NCBI GenBank assembly: GCA_036924085.1
Contig: JAVGWX010000005.1
Coordinates: 96,090,730 to 96,154,729 of the forward strand
Direction of reading: 5' to 3'
DNA: 64,000 nt
DNA from: Ariolimax columbianus
Taxonomy: Eukaryota > Mollusca > Gastropoda > Stylommatophora > Arionidae
Shown piece by piece: positions 1 through 10,139 of the stretch. Position numbers and translations under genes: made by a program. A model generated the notes under the pieces. The model ran no database searches and had not been told where the DNA came from. It was given only the letters and a program-made list of their open reading frames with translations. Numbering within the stretch: position 1 is the stretch's first letter; each line of letters opens with the position of its first letter.

Positions 1-758
1 CATTGGTTAGATATCATATATAGTACTTAACCATCTGCCACCATTGGTTAGATATCATATATAGTACTTAACGATCTGTCACCATTGGTTAGGTATCATA
101 AATAGTACTTAACCATCTGCCACCATTGGTTAGATATCAAATATAATACTTTACTATCTGCCACCATTGGTTAGATATCATATATAGTACTTAACGATCT
201 GTCACCATTGGTTAGGTATCATAAATAGTACTTAACGATCTGTCACCATTGGTTAGATATCATATATAGTACTTAACGATCTGTCACCATTGGTTAGATA
301 TCATATAATACTTACCGATCTGTCACCATTGGTTAGATATCACATATAGTACTTAACCATCTGCCACCATTGGTCAGATATCATATATAGTACTTATCGA
401 TCTGTCACCATTGGTTAGGTATCATATATAGTACTTAACCATCTGCCACCATTGGTTAGATATCATATATAGTACTTAACCATCTGCCACCATTGGTTAG
501 ATATCATATATAGTACTTAACGATCTGTCACCATTGGTTAGGTATCATAAATAGTACTTAACCATCTGCCACCATTGGTTAGATATCAAATATAATACTT
601 TACTATCTGCCACCATTGGTTAGATATCATATATAGTACTTAACGATCTGTCACCATTGGTTAGGTATCATAAATAGTACTTAACGATCTGTCACCATTG
701 GTTAGGTATCATAAATAGTACTTATCGATCTGTCACCATTGGTTAGATATCATATATA
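1..758. repeat. 41-bp minisatellite, about 18.5 copies, cut by window start
   Basis: The unit starts CATTGGTTAGATATCATATA and recurs every 41 bases with few substitutions. Two main variants alternate (AACCATCTGCCAC and AACGATCTGTCAC), and a few units carry small deletions. Blocks of several units recur in the same variant order (compare about 42-240 with about 490-720), so multi-unit duplications have occurred. The array runs off the left edge. No coding potential is visible. Confidence 0.97.
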
Positions 759-1028
759 CTGGTGCCATAATTATCGATCAAGGAGAAAATGTAAGAATCA
801 GGCAATGACCGCCTGTTAAGGGATGCCATTTATAAATTCACAATCCACGGAATTAAGGCGTTGGAAATTAAACAAAGCTCGAGAAAATAGGTCAGCCTGA
901 GCAATCAAGAGTGTGTACAGCCAGAGAACTAAAGAAACCATCACTTCATTAGTTGCTAAGAGATTCTGACCCCCTTTGCGTTCGCTCAATGTGCAGTGAT
1001 GTCGATTCTGTAAAACATCATACGTGTT
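759..1028. other. Unique spacer, nothing recognised
   Basis: A short minus-strand open frame (1049-816) has no recognisable domain. The stretch lies between the 41-bp array and a SINE insertion. Confidence 0.4.
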
Positions 1029-1420
1029 AGATTTGTATTTTGGGATCAAGATGCTGAGCAGCGCATGAGCTGAAGTGGTCAGCGACCCATTGCTGACTGC
1101 TAGCGTCAGGGCCAGCGAACCATAGCTGCCAAGACCCTTCTACACCTCCACGTGGTGATCCTGGATAACAGGCTGCAGCAGGGCAGACTGCCTAAGGAGA
1201 AGAGATCGAAAAGGGAATGCTAACCCGTTACTCACAAAATGCTTGCTAAAGTCGGATGTGTTGGACCGGAAGGTGCAAATATCGCAGCCAAGCTGTAAAC
1301 AACAACACAACGCATTCCGTTCTCCGGACTACATTCTGCTATTTACCCTTTCAGGGTTTGGTAGCGGGAGATTGAGAACGAAGAAGAAGAAGAAGAAGAA
1401 GAAGAAGAGATTTGTATTTT
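1029..1420 (+). mobile_element. SINE, about 366 bp, GAA tail, 13-bp target-site duplication
   Basis: The element body is about 1042-1407 and ends in a (GAA)n tail. It is flanked by an exact 13-bp direct repeat AGATTTGTATTTT at 1029-1041 and 1408-1420, the mark of target-primed reverse transcription. The 3' half holds a core (GTCGGATGTGTTGGACC, then ATATCGCAGCCAAGCTGTAA) that recurs at about 22.2, 28.1, 36.7, 37.4 and 39.4 kb. A near full-length sister copy is at 39,178-39,500. Known SINE superfamilies sharing core domains exist in molluscs (Nin-DC, V, Deu, Ceph types); I cannot say which this is. Mobilisation would depend on a partner LINE. Confidence 0.85.
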
Positions 1421-1659
1421 AACGATGTGTAGATATGCCATGAACTACCTTTACACCACCAGTGTGGGAAAAGCGAAGTCTATAATAGGAATAAGAGAAT
1501 AGAAGAGGGCCAGAGATGGACAGAGAGAGATTGTATGTGTGTATGAAAGCTACTCACTGATGAACTCTAACATTTCCTCCATGTGTGATTCTCGATGGAA
1601 CTCATCCAGTGGATTGAACTGAATACGTTTCTAGAGGAATGTAGATTGGTCTTCATAAC
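1421..1659. other. Unique AT/GA-rich spacer
   Basis: No reading frame, RNA gene or repeat is recognised in this interval. Confidence 0.4.
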
Positions 1660-2155
1660 AAATATCGTCAGCATCACCCCCACAACAACCTCATAATCCA
1701 CAACATCCTGATGGTCAGGCTGCTTGTTCTCACCAAAATCACTACCCCTATCTTTCTGATCACCGTAAACATCTTAAACATCGTAATCATAATCACAAAT
1801 ATTACCACCTTCATCATTATCCCCAACATTACAGCTTTCGTCCTTATCATCAGAACCCTGAATATCCCAACCATCACCAATAACATAATCATAACAATCC
1901 TAAAGATCAGAACCGTTATCATAAAAAATAACCATGACAATTCATAAGACCCCAACCATCATACACAGAATCATCACAATCATAAACATCACAACTATCA
2001 TCATCAACATCAGCAACATTACCGATATCATTTTTATCATCAAACTTACACCCCCATAATCATCATCACCAACATCCCAACCATCACCAACATCACAACT
2101 ATCCCTAATATTACAACCGTCATAATCATCACTATCATCATCATCAAGTGTCCTA
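1660..2155. repeat. ATC/AYC-rich microsatellite, probable expanded LINE tail
   Basis: The plus strand is made almost wholly of ATCAYC, AACATC and CATAATC words. It sits directly at the 3' end of the minus-strand LINE that follows. On the LINE strand this reads as a GAT/TGATGA repeat, a tail type known from RTE-like elements. Long open frames on both strands here (for example 1711-1947) are by-products of the stop-poor repeat and not genes. Confidence 0.85.
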
Positions 2156-3186
2156 CCAGTTGGTGTTCGCGATCATGACTCCGTTGTCACTGTTCGTTTC
2201 AAATCGCCTTGTCTCATGATATGCCCGAAAAAGAATAACTGCTTTGTCCTGGTTTTTGCTTTAAGCTGTTTTGTGTCTGTGCCTCGTCAATAACCCCGTT
2301 ATTAGTGTTTATTTGCAGTCCATGGAATTTTGAACATTCTCCTGTAATCCACATTGATGTTACCTCCAATGAGCCCCGTACTTGTCTGCATGGTTGTCCA
2401 TGACTCGCTACCATATGGCAGTACTGGTTTCACGTAGCACCCAAGAACTCTCTTCCTTAAATCCAGTGATAGGATTTAGTTGCTCAAGGTTCCCTTCTTA
2501 CTCTGTTATTTATTCTATAAGTTTATCTCCCCCCACAACTGACGTGTTGGAGATGTGTGCTTCCTAGTTACTACCATTTCTTCTGATTTCTTTTGATGTA
2601 AGCTGAGCCCTGTGTTTTCTCTTTAAATAACTGCTGTGTTGAGTTCTTGTACATCTGACTTATTGTGTGCTATCAGCAAAGTGTCATCAGCGAAACGCAA
2701 GCACCTGATATTTTGTCCACCAATTGATATTCCATCCATTGCCTCTAGAGATCGCAATATTAATTCGGTGTACTAAGAGAACAGACCAGGGGACAGGACA
2801 CACCCTTACCTCACTCCCTTTTGTTTTATCTGCCTAAAGTTTCCTACTGTGTTATCTATTCGCAAAGTTGCAGTCTGTCCACAAAACATGTTCTGAATAA
2901 TTATCAGCTCTTGTCATCGACATTTAACTTTTCCAGTATCACTTCCCTCTGCTTCACCCTGTTGAATGCCTTTCTAAAGTCTATGAAGCACAGATACAAA
3001 TCTGTTTTCATCTCTATAGCTTTCGGGATTATTGTTCTCATTAAATATATGGCGCTGTTTGTGTCCTTGCCCTCCGTAAACCCGCTTTGCTCATATCTGA
3101 CTATTTTGTTTTATTCTATTCCTCACTCTTCTCATGATCATTGAAAGGAGCATCTTGGTTATGTGACTTATAAGTCTAATAGTGCG

Positions 3187-3655
3187 CTGGTCTTCGCATT
3201 CAAAGGCTCGAGATGGTCTTCGCATTCAAAGGCTCGAGATGGTCTTCGCATTTAAGGGCTCGTGGTGGTCTTCGCATTCAAAGGTTCGAGATGGTCTTCG
3301 CATTTAAGATCTCGTGGTGGTCTTCGCATTTAAGAGCTCGTTGTGGTCTTCGCATTCAAGGGCTCGTGGTGGTCTTCGCATTCAAAGGTTCGAGATGGTC
3401 TTCGCATTTAAGGTCTCGTGGTGGTCTTCGCATTAAAAGGCTCGTGGTGGTCTTCGCATTCAAAGGCTCGTGGTGGTCTTCGCATTCAAGGGCTCGTGGT
3501 GGTCGTCGCATTCAAGGGCTGAGGTGGTCTTCGCATTCAAAGGCTCGTGGTGGTCTTTGCATTTAAGGGCTCGTGGTGGTCTTTTCATTTAAGGGCTCGT
3601 GGTGGTCTTTACATTTAAGGAATCGCGGTGGTCTTTACATTTAAGGGCTCGCGGT
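3187..3655. repeat. 26-bp minisatellite inside a LINE, about 18 copies
   Basis: The unit is GGCTCGTGGTGGTCTTCGCATTCAAA with substitutions. It lies between the N-terminal RT region and motif A of the surrounding minus-strand LINE. Because 26 is not a multiple of three, the array breaks the LINE frame. The plus-strand open frame 3213-3566 is a by-product of the repeat. Confidence 0.95.
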
Positions 3656-4671
3656 TGCTTCAGCAGTGCTACTTCATCAAGTCATTCGGAATGAATCTAG
3701 TCATAAATATAATTTAATAATGCTGATCTCCCGTGGCCGGCATTCCCTCCTGTAGTAATGGTATCTGGTCCTGTTGCCTTTCCTTTCTTTATATTTTTTA
3801 ACGCATCTTTTACCCCTGCCGCAGATACTGATGGCCATTCGCAGTCGATCTGTTTATTCAAGTTTGGTCTGTTGTTGTCATATAACTCGCTGATGTATTC
3901 TATACACCTGTTGATTATTTTATCCTTTCCCCATCAGTATCTCTATGTCTTTTGCTTTCAAACATTCAGTGATTGTGTGTGGTCTTCTTACTGTTAGTTC
4001 ATTTATTCGTTTGTATATGGGGTTTGTGACTGCTTTGTGTTTCTCTTCGAGTTCTCGGCATTTCGGGTTAAAAATGTTTCTTTCGCCTACATACACTTGT
4101 GTGTTATTTATTCATTCAGCTTGTTATATCCCTCCTTATCATGTTTCCTCTTCCTTCTTTCGTCCATCAAATGTAATATTTCACTAGTCATCCATTTTTA
4201 ATTTGCTTCATGTATTTTCGCTGGTAAAATATCATTAGACGTTTGCTGATATTGAGTCTTTTATCGACTCCCTTTGCTCGTCAGTGCTCTGTGTTTTGTC
4301 CGTTGCGGCGCATCTATTCTTTACCCTTACACTAAACCGCTCCTTCATTTCTGTGCTTGATTGCAGTTCTATAACTCGTTTCAAATTATGTTGTGACTAC
4401 CTGTGTTTTTACAATTTTACTCTTGTCTTGGCTAGTTATTGGCTCGTGATCACTGTTACAATACGCTTCTGGCCAGGTCTTTGCTGAAACAAGCGCACTT
4501 CGCAACCTGCTGGGTGCTAGCAGGAAGTCATTTTGTGCACGTTGTTTCCCGGGCTTTTCCATTCCCAAAGGCGCCTAGGCTGGTTATGAAATAATCTATT
4601 TTCTACGATCATTTTATGTGTTCTGGCTCATTCTATAAGTCTATCGCATCTTTTATTCCTTTCTCTCAAGC

Positions 4672-5073
4672 TTACTCTCCACTGATGTCCTTCACCTTCT
4701 CATCCCCTACCTGTGCATTGAAATCACCAAAAGCGACCGTCATCTTGTGTTCCTTGCATTGCGTCATGGCCATTTTAAGTCCTCCATAGAATGTGTCCAT
4801 ATTCTTTTCTGATCCCTCCGCTGTTGGTGTGTATATTTGAGTAAATTTGATGTCGATAGGTATGCCACTCAATTTGACCAGTAACTCTGATATTGTCCAA
4901 AAGCCAACAAGAGCGTAGGCTTTTTCTGGATCCACAACCATTCCGACTTCCATGTTATGCGTGTTTCCCCAGGAGTAAATTATTTTGTAAGACTCCTCTG
5001 TGCCAGTCCATCTCTTTTGGCTTAGCCCCATTATGTTTATATTCATTTTTGACATTTCTGTCATATTTTCCAT
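4672..5073 (-). pseudogene. LINE endonuclease domain fragment, 133 aa open frame
   Basis: This is the best-preserved piece of the 2.15-5.08 kb LINE. It reads through the middle of an exonuclease-endonuclease-phosphatase domain: a start-like segment GLSQKRWTGTEE, then KLSGIPIDIKFTQIYTPT, then the metal/phosphate-binding signature FGDFNAQVG near residue 120. The family enzyme nicks target DNA to prime reverse transcription. The N-terminal catalytic region before GLSQ is missing or frameshifted. No promoter is visible. Similar fragments are often mis-annotated in mollusc genomes as craniofacial development protein 2-like. Confidence 0.85.
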
Positions 5074-5085
5074 GCTTGTTTCTGA

Positions 5086-5551
5086 GTACGTATATTCCAG
5101 CTGACAATATTGACTGTGTATCTAATTTTAATGTTTATGGCTCTAACGATATGTTGAGAACGATCGAGTGTCACCTGAAACACATGGCATTTCCTACTCG
5201 ACACAGTAGTTAGTTTCGAACCTCGTTAACGCCATTTGTGATAACTTTGACATTTTGTCGGTAAATGCTGAAACTTGGCATATCCAATCCGACGGTAACT
5301 TCCCGTTGTCTTTCGGCTGTAGATTTGGTATTTCAATACTTGATCTGCGAGGAAGACGTTGGTTTGAAGTCAGAGGTGCCCGTCTCTTGGATGAGCTGCC
5401 TTCCTAGGCTTTTGAGAAACCGTCTATCTAGATAATTTGACTCACAATAATACGAAAATATAGTCTAAACGTGCATACTATGTACATACAAAAATTAAAA
5501 AAGTGTAATACAGCTGGATAAACTCTACACTACTACACCCAATACAATTAA
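5086..5551. other. Spacer with no recognised feature
   Basis: This stretch lies between the 5' edge of the LINE relic and a TAC microsatellite. I recognise no gene, RNA or repeat family in it. Confidence 0.35.
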
Positions 5552-6011
5552 CCTACTAATACTACTACTATTACTACTACTACTACTAGGGGGTAGCTGT
5601 AAGAGCTTAAGGCACTCGCCTCTCTCAGTTATGAACGGAAACGGTGGGCGATCGAATCCCGCAAGTTTCAAGCGACCCCTGGTCTCACGGGAGGTAACTC
5701 CAGAGTGCCTGCATCCCGAGTTACCTTCAGTCGTCTCGACCAATAGTCTTGCCACTGATCCAAGATAACTCAGGATAAGAGTGAGATTGATGACCAGCGC
5801 AGGTTCTTCCTCACTATAATCCAAATACAGCGCACATCACATTATTAAAACAAAACCGACTGATGTAGTGGCCATCATCGCTTCGCGATGGACAATAACT
5901 ACTGCTATTAGTACTACTACTACTACTATTACTACTATTACTACCACTATTACTACTTTTACTACTACTGCCTGCTATTACAACAGCAACTACTACTACT
6001 ACTACTACTAT

Positions 6012-6044
<33 letters not shown>

Positions 6045-6135
6045 CACTGCTACTGCTACTACTGCTACTAGTACACTTACTGCCCCTACTTACACTACTA
6101 CAGCTATTATAACTACATCTACTACTACAAGTGCG

Positions 6136-6177
<42 letters not shown>

Positions 6178-6512
6178 GCTGCTGTTACTAATACTACTTC
6201 TGCTACTATTAATATTACTACTCCTGCTGTCCCTACTATTACTACTACTACTACTGCTACTACTACTACTGCCGCTAATGCTACCACAATTACTACTGCT
6301 ACTGCAACTACTACTACTGCTACTACAATTACTATCGATACTGCTACTTCTACTACTAAAACTACTGCAACTCCTACTCCTGCTGCTACTCCTGCTGATA
6401 CTGCTACCCCTACTCCTGCTGCTACCCCTACTCCTGCTGATACTGCTTCCCCTACTCCTGCTGATACTGCTACCCCTACTCCTGCTGCTACCCCTACTCC
6501 TGCTACTACTAC
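5552..6512. repeat. TAC/ACT microsatellite tracts surrounding a SINE-like unit
   Basis: TAC repeats occupy 5552-5588 and about 5900-6512, grading into an imperfect ACTCCTGCTGCTACCCCT pattern at 6360-6500. The long Leu/Val-rich open frames on both strands (such as 6131-6517) are pure repeat translations. The intervening 5589-5830 is SINE-like. Confidence 0.93.
5589..5830 (+). mobile_element. tRNA-derived SINE-like unit
   Basis: A pol III B-box-like word GATCGAATCCC lies at about 5650, with a weak A-box-like stretch (GTAGCTGTAAGAGC) some 55 bases upstream. That is the spacing expected of a tRNA-derived SINE head. The 3' part (CACGGGAGGTAACTCCAGAG onward) is unlike the other SINEs here. No target-site duplication can be resolved because both sides are TAC repeats. 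Confidence 0.45.
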
Positions 6513-6629
6513 TATAAAGGTTTCTTTTAAAGTTTTAACACCCAGCCCTTTTTTCCATTTCTAGTGTAAAGGAAACATCTGCAATATATTAGAGAAATAA
6601 AACATGACTAGGAGGTCAATCATACTCAC

Positions 6630-6825
6630 AATGTGCTGTAATTGAGGAGGCGTTATCATCCCGTCGGGGCCCCATGGCCTTCCAATCCTATCTGGTTCTG
6701 GCACGAAAAAATGGCGCTTCTTCAAAACTCCTGCAGGAAATGCTGGATAATCATTTAAGACGGTTGTTTTGGGGTACCAGTGTTCACGAGTGTAGCATTG
6801 CATGGTTGTTGGTATTTTATTTCTG
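6630..6825 (-). CDS. Possible internal exon of an unrecognised host protein
   Basis: A minus-strand frame free of stops encodes an ordinary-looking, Pro/aromatic-rich peptide including TREHWYPKTTVLNDYPAF and FFVPEPDRIGRPWGPDGM, ending at PPQLQHI. Directly after the last codon is GTGAGTATG (minus strand, 6629-6621), a good splice donor in phase 0. Acceptor-like CAG triplets lie at about 6823-6828, but the preceding pyrimidine tract is poor. The composition is unlike the LINE, SINE or repeat translations around it and there are no frameshifts. I do not recognise the protein and assign no function. It could also be a retrocopy fragment or a chance frame. Confidence 0.4.
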
Positions 6826-6859
6826 CTGACATTTAATGACACAATTACAGCGCGTTGAG

Positions 6860-7244
6860 AAATACGTGCCGATTTGGAAAATAATATATTTCAGCAATTA
6901 TAAGATATAAATAGAAGAACATATTTATTTTTAGTCTTTGTAAGATCGACGATATGTCACATTTTTTCCCCGTCACAACAAGTAAATGGGATTCATTTGA
7001 GCTTATATAGGAAAATATAGAAAACACGTATTTTTGCAGGACAGCCTTTTAAGAGTACTACAGTATGATTGGGGGGAAATGGTCATTCCAGATTAAAAAT
7101 ATTGCTTGTTTATTAAACGAAAAACGGTAAACGCGTTTTCTATTGCACTGAAATGTTCGAGAAGAGTAACAAATTTAGAGAACTACGTCGCTATAATAAT
7201 TATTTTCAATTTGTGAAGACTAAAAATTAGTAAATAGGTCATGA
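6860..7244. other. AT-rich spacer
   Basis: No gene, RNA or repeat family is recognised. If 6630-6825 is an exon, this would be part of its upstream intron on the minus strand. Confidence 0.3.
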
Positions 7245-7507
7245 ATGGTTATTTTTTTGCGTTCGCCTTTTATCTCTAATCCCCAAGGCGGTGTGCGTTG
7301 CACTGTGGTTTTTATTTTGCGCCTGTCGGCCCAGTACATCCGATTTCAGCATGCATTTTATGTAAGGGTTTGCTTCCTCCTGCATTTTCTAAGGGTTTGG
7401 TTCCCCGGGGTCACAGCCGGTGCTGTGACGGGGATGGAACCCAGCACCTTCTGGTTGTGAGCCGTGTCACTTAACCTCTATCCCACGCCGTCCCTATATG
7501 GTTATTT
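7245..7507 (-). mobile_element. SINE, about 243 bp, with 10-bp target-site duplication
   Basis: The element body (7255-7497, minus) starts GGACGGCGTGGGATAGAGG. It has an A-box-like GATAGAGGTTAAGTGACACG and a B-box-like GGGTTCCATCCC, as in tRNA-derived SINE heads. The core (CGGATGTACTGGGCCGACAG, CGCAAAATAAAAACC) is shared with the copy at 8262-8510 in the opposite orientation. An exact 10-bp direct repeat ATGGTTATTT flanks it at 7245-7254 and 7498-7507. Confidence 0.82.
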
Positions 7508-7611
7508 AGAACAACTCAATGAGATGCGAACTTGAAAACCATTTATCATTACACTTACAAAAACACTTATTTCACAACATAATTTCTGTCAACATTGATA
7601 CATTTAATCAG

Positions 7612-8003
7612 AGCACCAGAACCTGCAGCAATATAAGTCTTTGGTCTGTCTCAGCCACCAGAACCTTCAGCTATATAAGTCTTTGGTCTGTCTCAGCCAG
7701 CAGAACCTTCAGCAATATAAGTCTTTGGTCTGCTGTTTCAGCCACCAGAACCTGCAGCAATATAAGTCTTTGGTCTGCTGTCTCAGCCACCAGAACCTTC
7801 AGCAATAAGTCTTTGGTCTGCTGTCTCAGCCACCAGAACCTGCATCAATTTGTCTTTGGTCTGCTGTCTCAGCCACCAGAACCTTCAGCAATTAATCTTT
7901 GGTCTGCTGTCTCAGCCACCAGAACCTGCATCAATTTGTCTTTGGTCTGCTGTCTCAGCGACCAGAAACTGCAGCAATATAAGTCTTTAGTCTTCTGTCT
8001 CAG
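7612..8003. repeat. Minisatellite, unit about 42-45 bp, about 9 copies
   Basis: The unit is built from AGTCTTTGGTCTGCTGTCTC and AGCCACCAGAACCTGCAGCA. Unit length varies through loss of ATA or CTG words. The open frame 7519-8241 that spans it is repeat-derived up to about codon 165 and then enters LINE sequence. Confidence 0.93.
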
Positions 8004-8084
8004 CTACGGTTGCACGTTACGTTCAACCTCTTTATCATTACAAAAAACGTATCCGGCCAGGGTATGTTTTAGTGCACCAAACAG

Positions 8085-8865
8085 GTGGAAATCGCTCAGG
8101 ACTAATCGCAGAGGGGATATATACATGCTGGAAAAGATACAAAAAAGAGCAACACATCTGGTAGTGGGATTTCAGAATTCGAGTTATGAGGAACGACCCA
8201 GAAAAACCGACCTTCAATGTATAGAAAACATAAGAATTTGAGGTGATTTAATACCGGTTACGGACAGCGTGGGCTAGTGGTTAAGTGACACGGCTCACAA
8301 ACCGAAGGTGCTGGATTCGTTCCCCATCACACCACATGCCGTTACCCCGGGGAAGCAAAACCTTAGAAAATGCAGAAGAAAGCAGACCCTTATATAAAAT
8401 GCATGTCGAAGTCGGATGCACTGGGTCGACAGTCGCAAAATAAAAACTGTAGAGCAACGCACACCGAACTGGGGAATATAGAAATAAGGCGAACGCAAAC
8501 AAAAATAAAAGATTCCAGCTTGATAAGATAATCAACAGAAAGGATACATTAGACTATTACAAGTTTTTCAAAATACTGCCGTCTACAAGAACAAGAGGGC
8601 ATAACTTCAAATTAATTAAAGAAAGGTCCAGATTAGGTAGCAGAATATATATTTCTAGTCAGAGGATGATGAACGCTTGGAATGCATTGCCACAGGAAGT
8701 AGTGGAGGCAGGGTAAATTAATGCATTCACTAATATATTGGATGTGCATAGGTATTTTTAGATCCAGAGAATGTAAAAGAGTGGCTGCAAACATACTCTG
8801 CAGCGTCTTCTAAACCAGTATAAAGACGCTAAGTTAAGTCGGGGCTGTAAGATGTTTAAGGAGTT
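8085..8865 (+). mobile_element. 3' end of a CR1/L2-like LINE RT, interrupted by a SINE
   Basis: Before the SINE the frame reads EKIQKRATHLV ... SYEERPRKTDLQ ... RIRGDLIPV (about 8125-8258). After the SINE it continues IINRKDTLDYYKFFK ... TRGHNFKLIKERSRLGSR ... SQRMMNAWNALPQEVVEAG (about 8527-8716) and ends INAFTNILD. Together these match the conserved C-terminal tail of CR1/L2-type reverse transcriptases, in which the two halves are contiguous. The element is 5'-truncated and carries stops after the GDLI motif and near the C terminus. It holds no catalytic RT motifs. Confidence 0.85.
8262..8510 (+). mobile_element. SINE nested in a LINE, same family as 7255-7497
   Basis: It starts GGACAGCGTGGGCTAGTGG and shares the tRNA-like head and the core (GTCGGATGCACTGGGTCGAC) with the minus copy at 7255-7497 along about 245 bases. 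It ends GGCGAACGCAAAC plus an A-rich stretch. It splits the LINE tail between the GDLI and IINRKD peptides. No clear target-site duplication remains, so it looks older than the 7.25-kb copy. Confidence 0.85.
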
Positions 8866-8882
8866 GCCTCCCTAGCTAGTCA

Positions 8883-8953
8883 ATTTTATCCTGTGTTTAC
8901 CCAGACATCTGGTCTGGCATTGTCCAGGTGGAGCAGTACACTAGTCAGCCCGC
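8883..8953 (+). repeat. 71-bp dispersed repeat, copy 1 (copy 2 at 10,061-10,131)
   Basis: The two copies begin ATTTTATCCTGTGTTTACCC and run through GTCCAGGTGGAGCAGTACAC. I see a single difference between them (ACATCT versus ACGTCT). Such high identity, compared with the decayed LINEs around them, points to a recent duplication or an active short element. Neither copy has recognisable ends or a tRNA-like box. Confidence 0.85.
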
Positions 8954-9824
8954 CCATACGTTTTCTTCAAAATGCATCCCGAGGCATTAACATACCTTCA
9001 CAGAACGATACAACATTCACATTGTCACCTTTCTTTATTGACATTCGTTTACAGCACTTCGTGAGAATCTCAAAATACTGTAAGGCTAACCTCCCTTGAC
9101 TATGGCGAAGATTTGAATTTCTTGATAGCAGGTGAAGATGGCTGTTTCAATTCCATTTACGCAGCCATTGAATCGCTGTGACATTGATGAACGCATGATT
9201 TGCCCCCAGTAACAATCGTGTTGAGCATGCCTTCTCCTTCATCTGCATACCGCCAAACATGGTGCAAGGTCACGAGCATTGTGTTCATTTTGTGTTCTTC
9301 ATCAGTTGTCTAGACATCCACAGCGAGCAATTATTCAGGAAGTTTAATTCCTCGGAAATTTTGCTGTAGGCTAAACCATGTGAACACCATATTGCAGGTG
9401 CTACACTGTCTTTCATGCATTTCCTGTCAGCTAATGTAATTGATTTTATTTAGTTATGCAAAGATTATTTAGCCAACGAATTTAATATTGCTCCATTCGA
9501 GTCTACAAGGGCTGGGTTTAGAGATCGTGCGTTATTGTCTGATTATGTATTTTCTATGATGCACGGGTCTGTCGTCAGATTCTGTCTTCTGATTGAATAT
9601 ATTCTATCATGACATTTCATTTGTTTCGTTATCGTCATGTGCTACATTTGCTTTGGATCTTTTCCGTTGGAACAAAAGCCTACAAGCCTACCTGCCAAAG
9701 TGTGTTCCTGAAGCAAACTGTCCAATGTATGCAGATCGTTCTTCTTATGAACCACATTCCTGTCGCTGCCAGTTTTTCCTCTACTTGTTTATTCATGGTC
9801 TATGACTAACTAATGCAAACAGAT
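8954..9824. other. Spacer, no confident feature
   Basis: Several short frames are present (8893-9099, 9593-9805) with no recognised domain. About 9495-9545 contains ESTRAGFRD in translation, faintly like an RT motif, and a similar DNA stretch recurs near 34,735-34,790. That is too weak to annotate as a transposon. Confidence 0.35.
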
Positions 9825-10032
9825 CGCAGGAGTGGCTTGTATCGATCCAAGCGCAGCACATGACACCATGGCCCACTAGGAGCTTCTGACACAGCTTTAC
9901 GCTGTAACAGTTGATTGGCGTCTCAACATTATCAAATATCTCGTGCAGAATAGGAGGTTCCATGTCACTTTGGGAGAGAAAACCAAAAAAAGTAACAACC
10001 CAACCGACCCGCACAAGGAAGCGTCTTGGCAC
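9825..10032 (+). mobile_element. CR1/jockey-like LINE RT fragment, motif A region
   Basis: The frame GVACIDPSAAHDTMAH, followed after one stop by ELLTQLYAVTVDWRLNII and LVQNRRFHVTL, matches the conserved segment around RT motif A of the same LINE type as the minus element at 14.28-18.43 kb (there TGIAFVDLTATYDTVNH). The fragment ends where the 71-bp repeat copy begins. It is short and 5'- and 3'-truncated. Confidence 0.75.
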
Positions 10033-10060
10033 ATATGTTGTATATCATATATTGATTTTG

Positions 10061-10131
10061 ATTTTATCCTGTGTTTACCCAGACGTCTGGTCTGGCATTG
10101 TCCAGGTGGAGCAGTACACTAGTCAGCCCGC
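10061..10131 (+). repeat. 71-bp dispersed repeat, copy 2
   Basis: Near-identical to 8883-8953 in the same orientation, with one difference visible. Confidence 0.85.
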
Positions 10132-10139
10132 TGCGGGTC

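Larger units (their letters stand above)
2150..5085 (-). mobile_element. Decayed RTE-like LINE: endonuclease plus reverse transcriptase
   Basis: Read right to left, the remnant has an AP-endonuclease part (5073-4672), a linker and N-terminal RT region (about 4250-3720, with ALKNIKKGKATGPD), then RT motif A (CFIDFRKAFNRVKQ, about 2985-2945), motif B (GVR-stop-GCVLSP, about 2820-2770), motif C (LRFADDTLLIA, about 2700-2665) and the C-terminal region (RRMFKIPWTANKH, FFFGHIMRQ, 2460-2160). Stops and frameshifts are numerous, including a stop in place of the usual Q of motif B, so it cannot encode an active protein. A 26-bp minisatellite interrupts it at 3187-3655. The order of domains and the GAT-type tail fit RTE/BovB-like elements; the exact clade needs a tree. 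Confidence 0.88.

Noticed and set aside
1711..1947. Ile/Thr-rich membrane protein frame
   Set aside because: It is the translation of the ATC microsatellite, with a similar frame on the opposite strand.
5800..6520. Poly-Leu, poly-Val and poly-Thr/Tyr proteins
   Set aside because: Pure TAC/ACT microsatellite translation on both strands.
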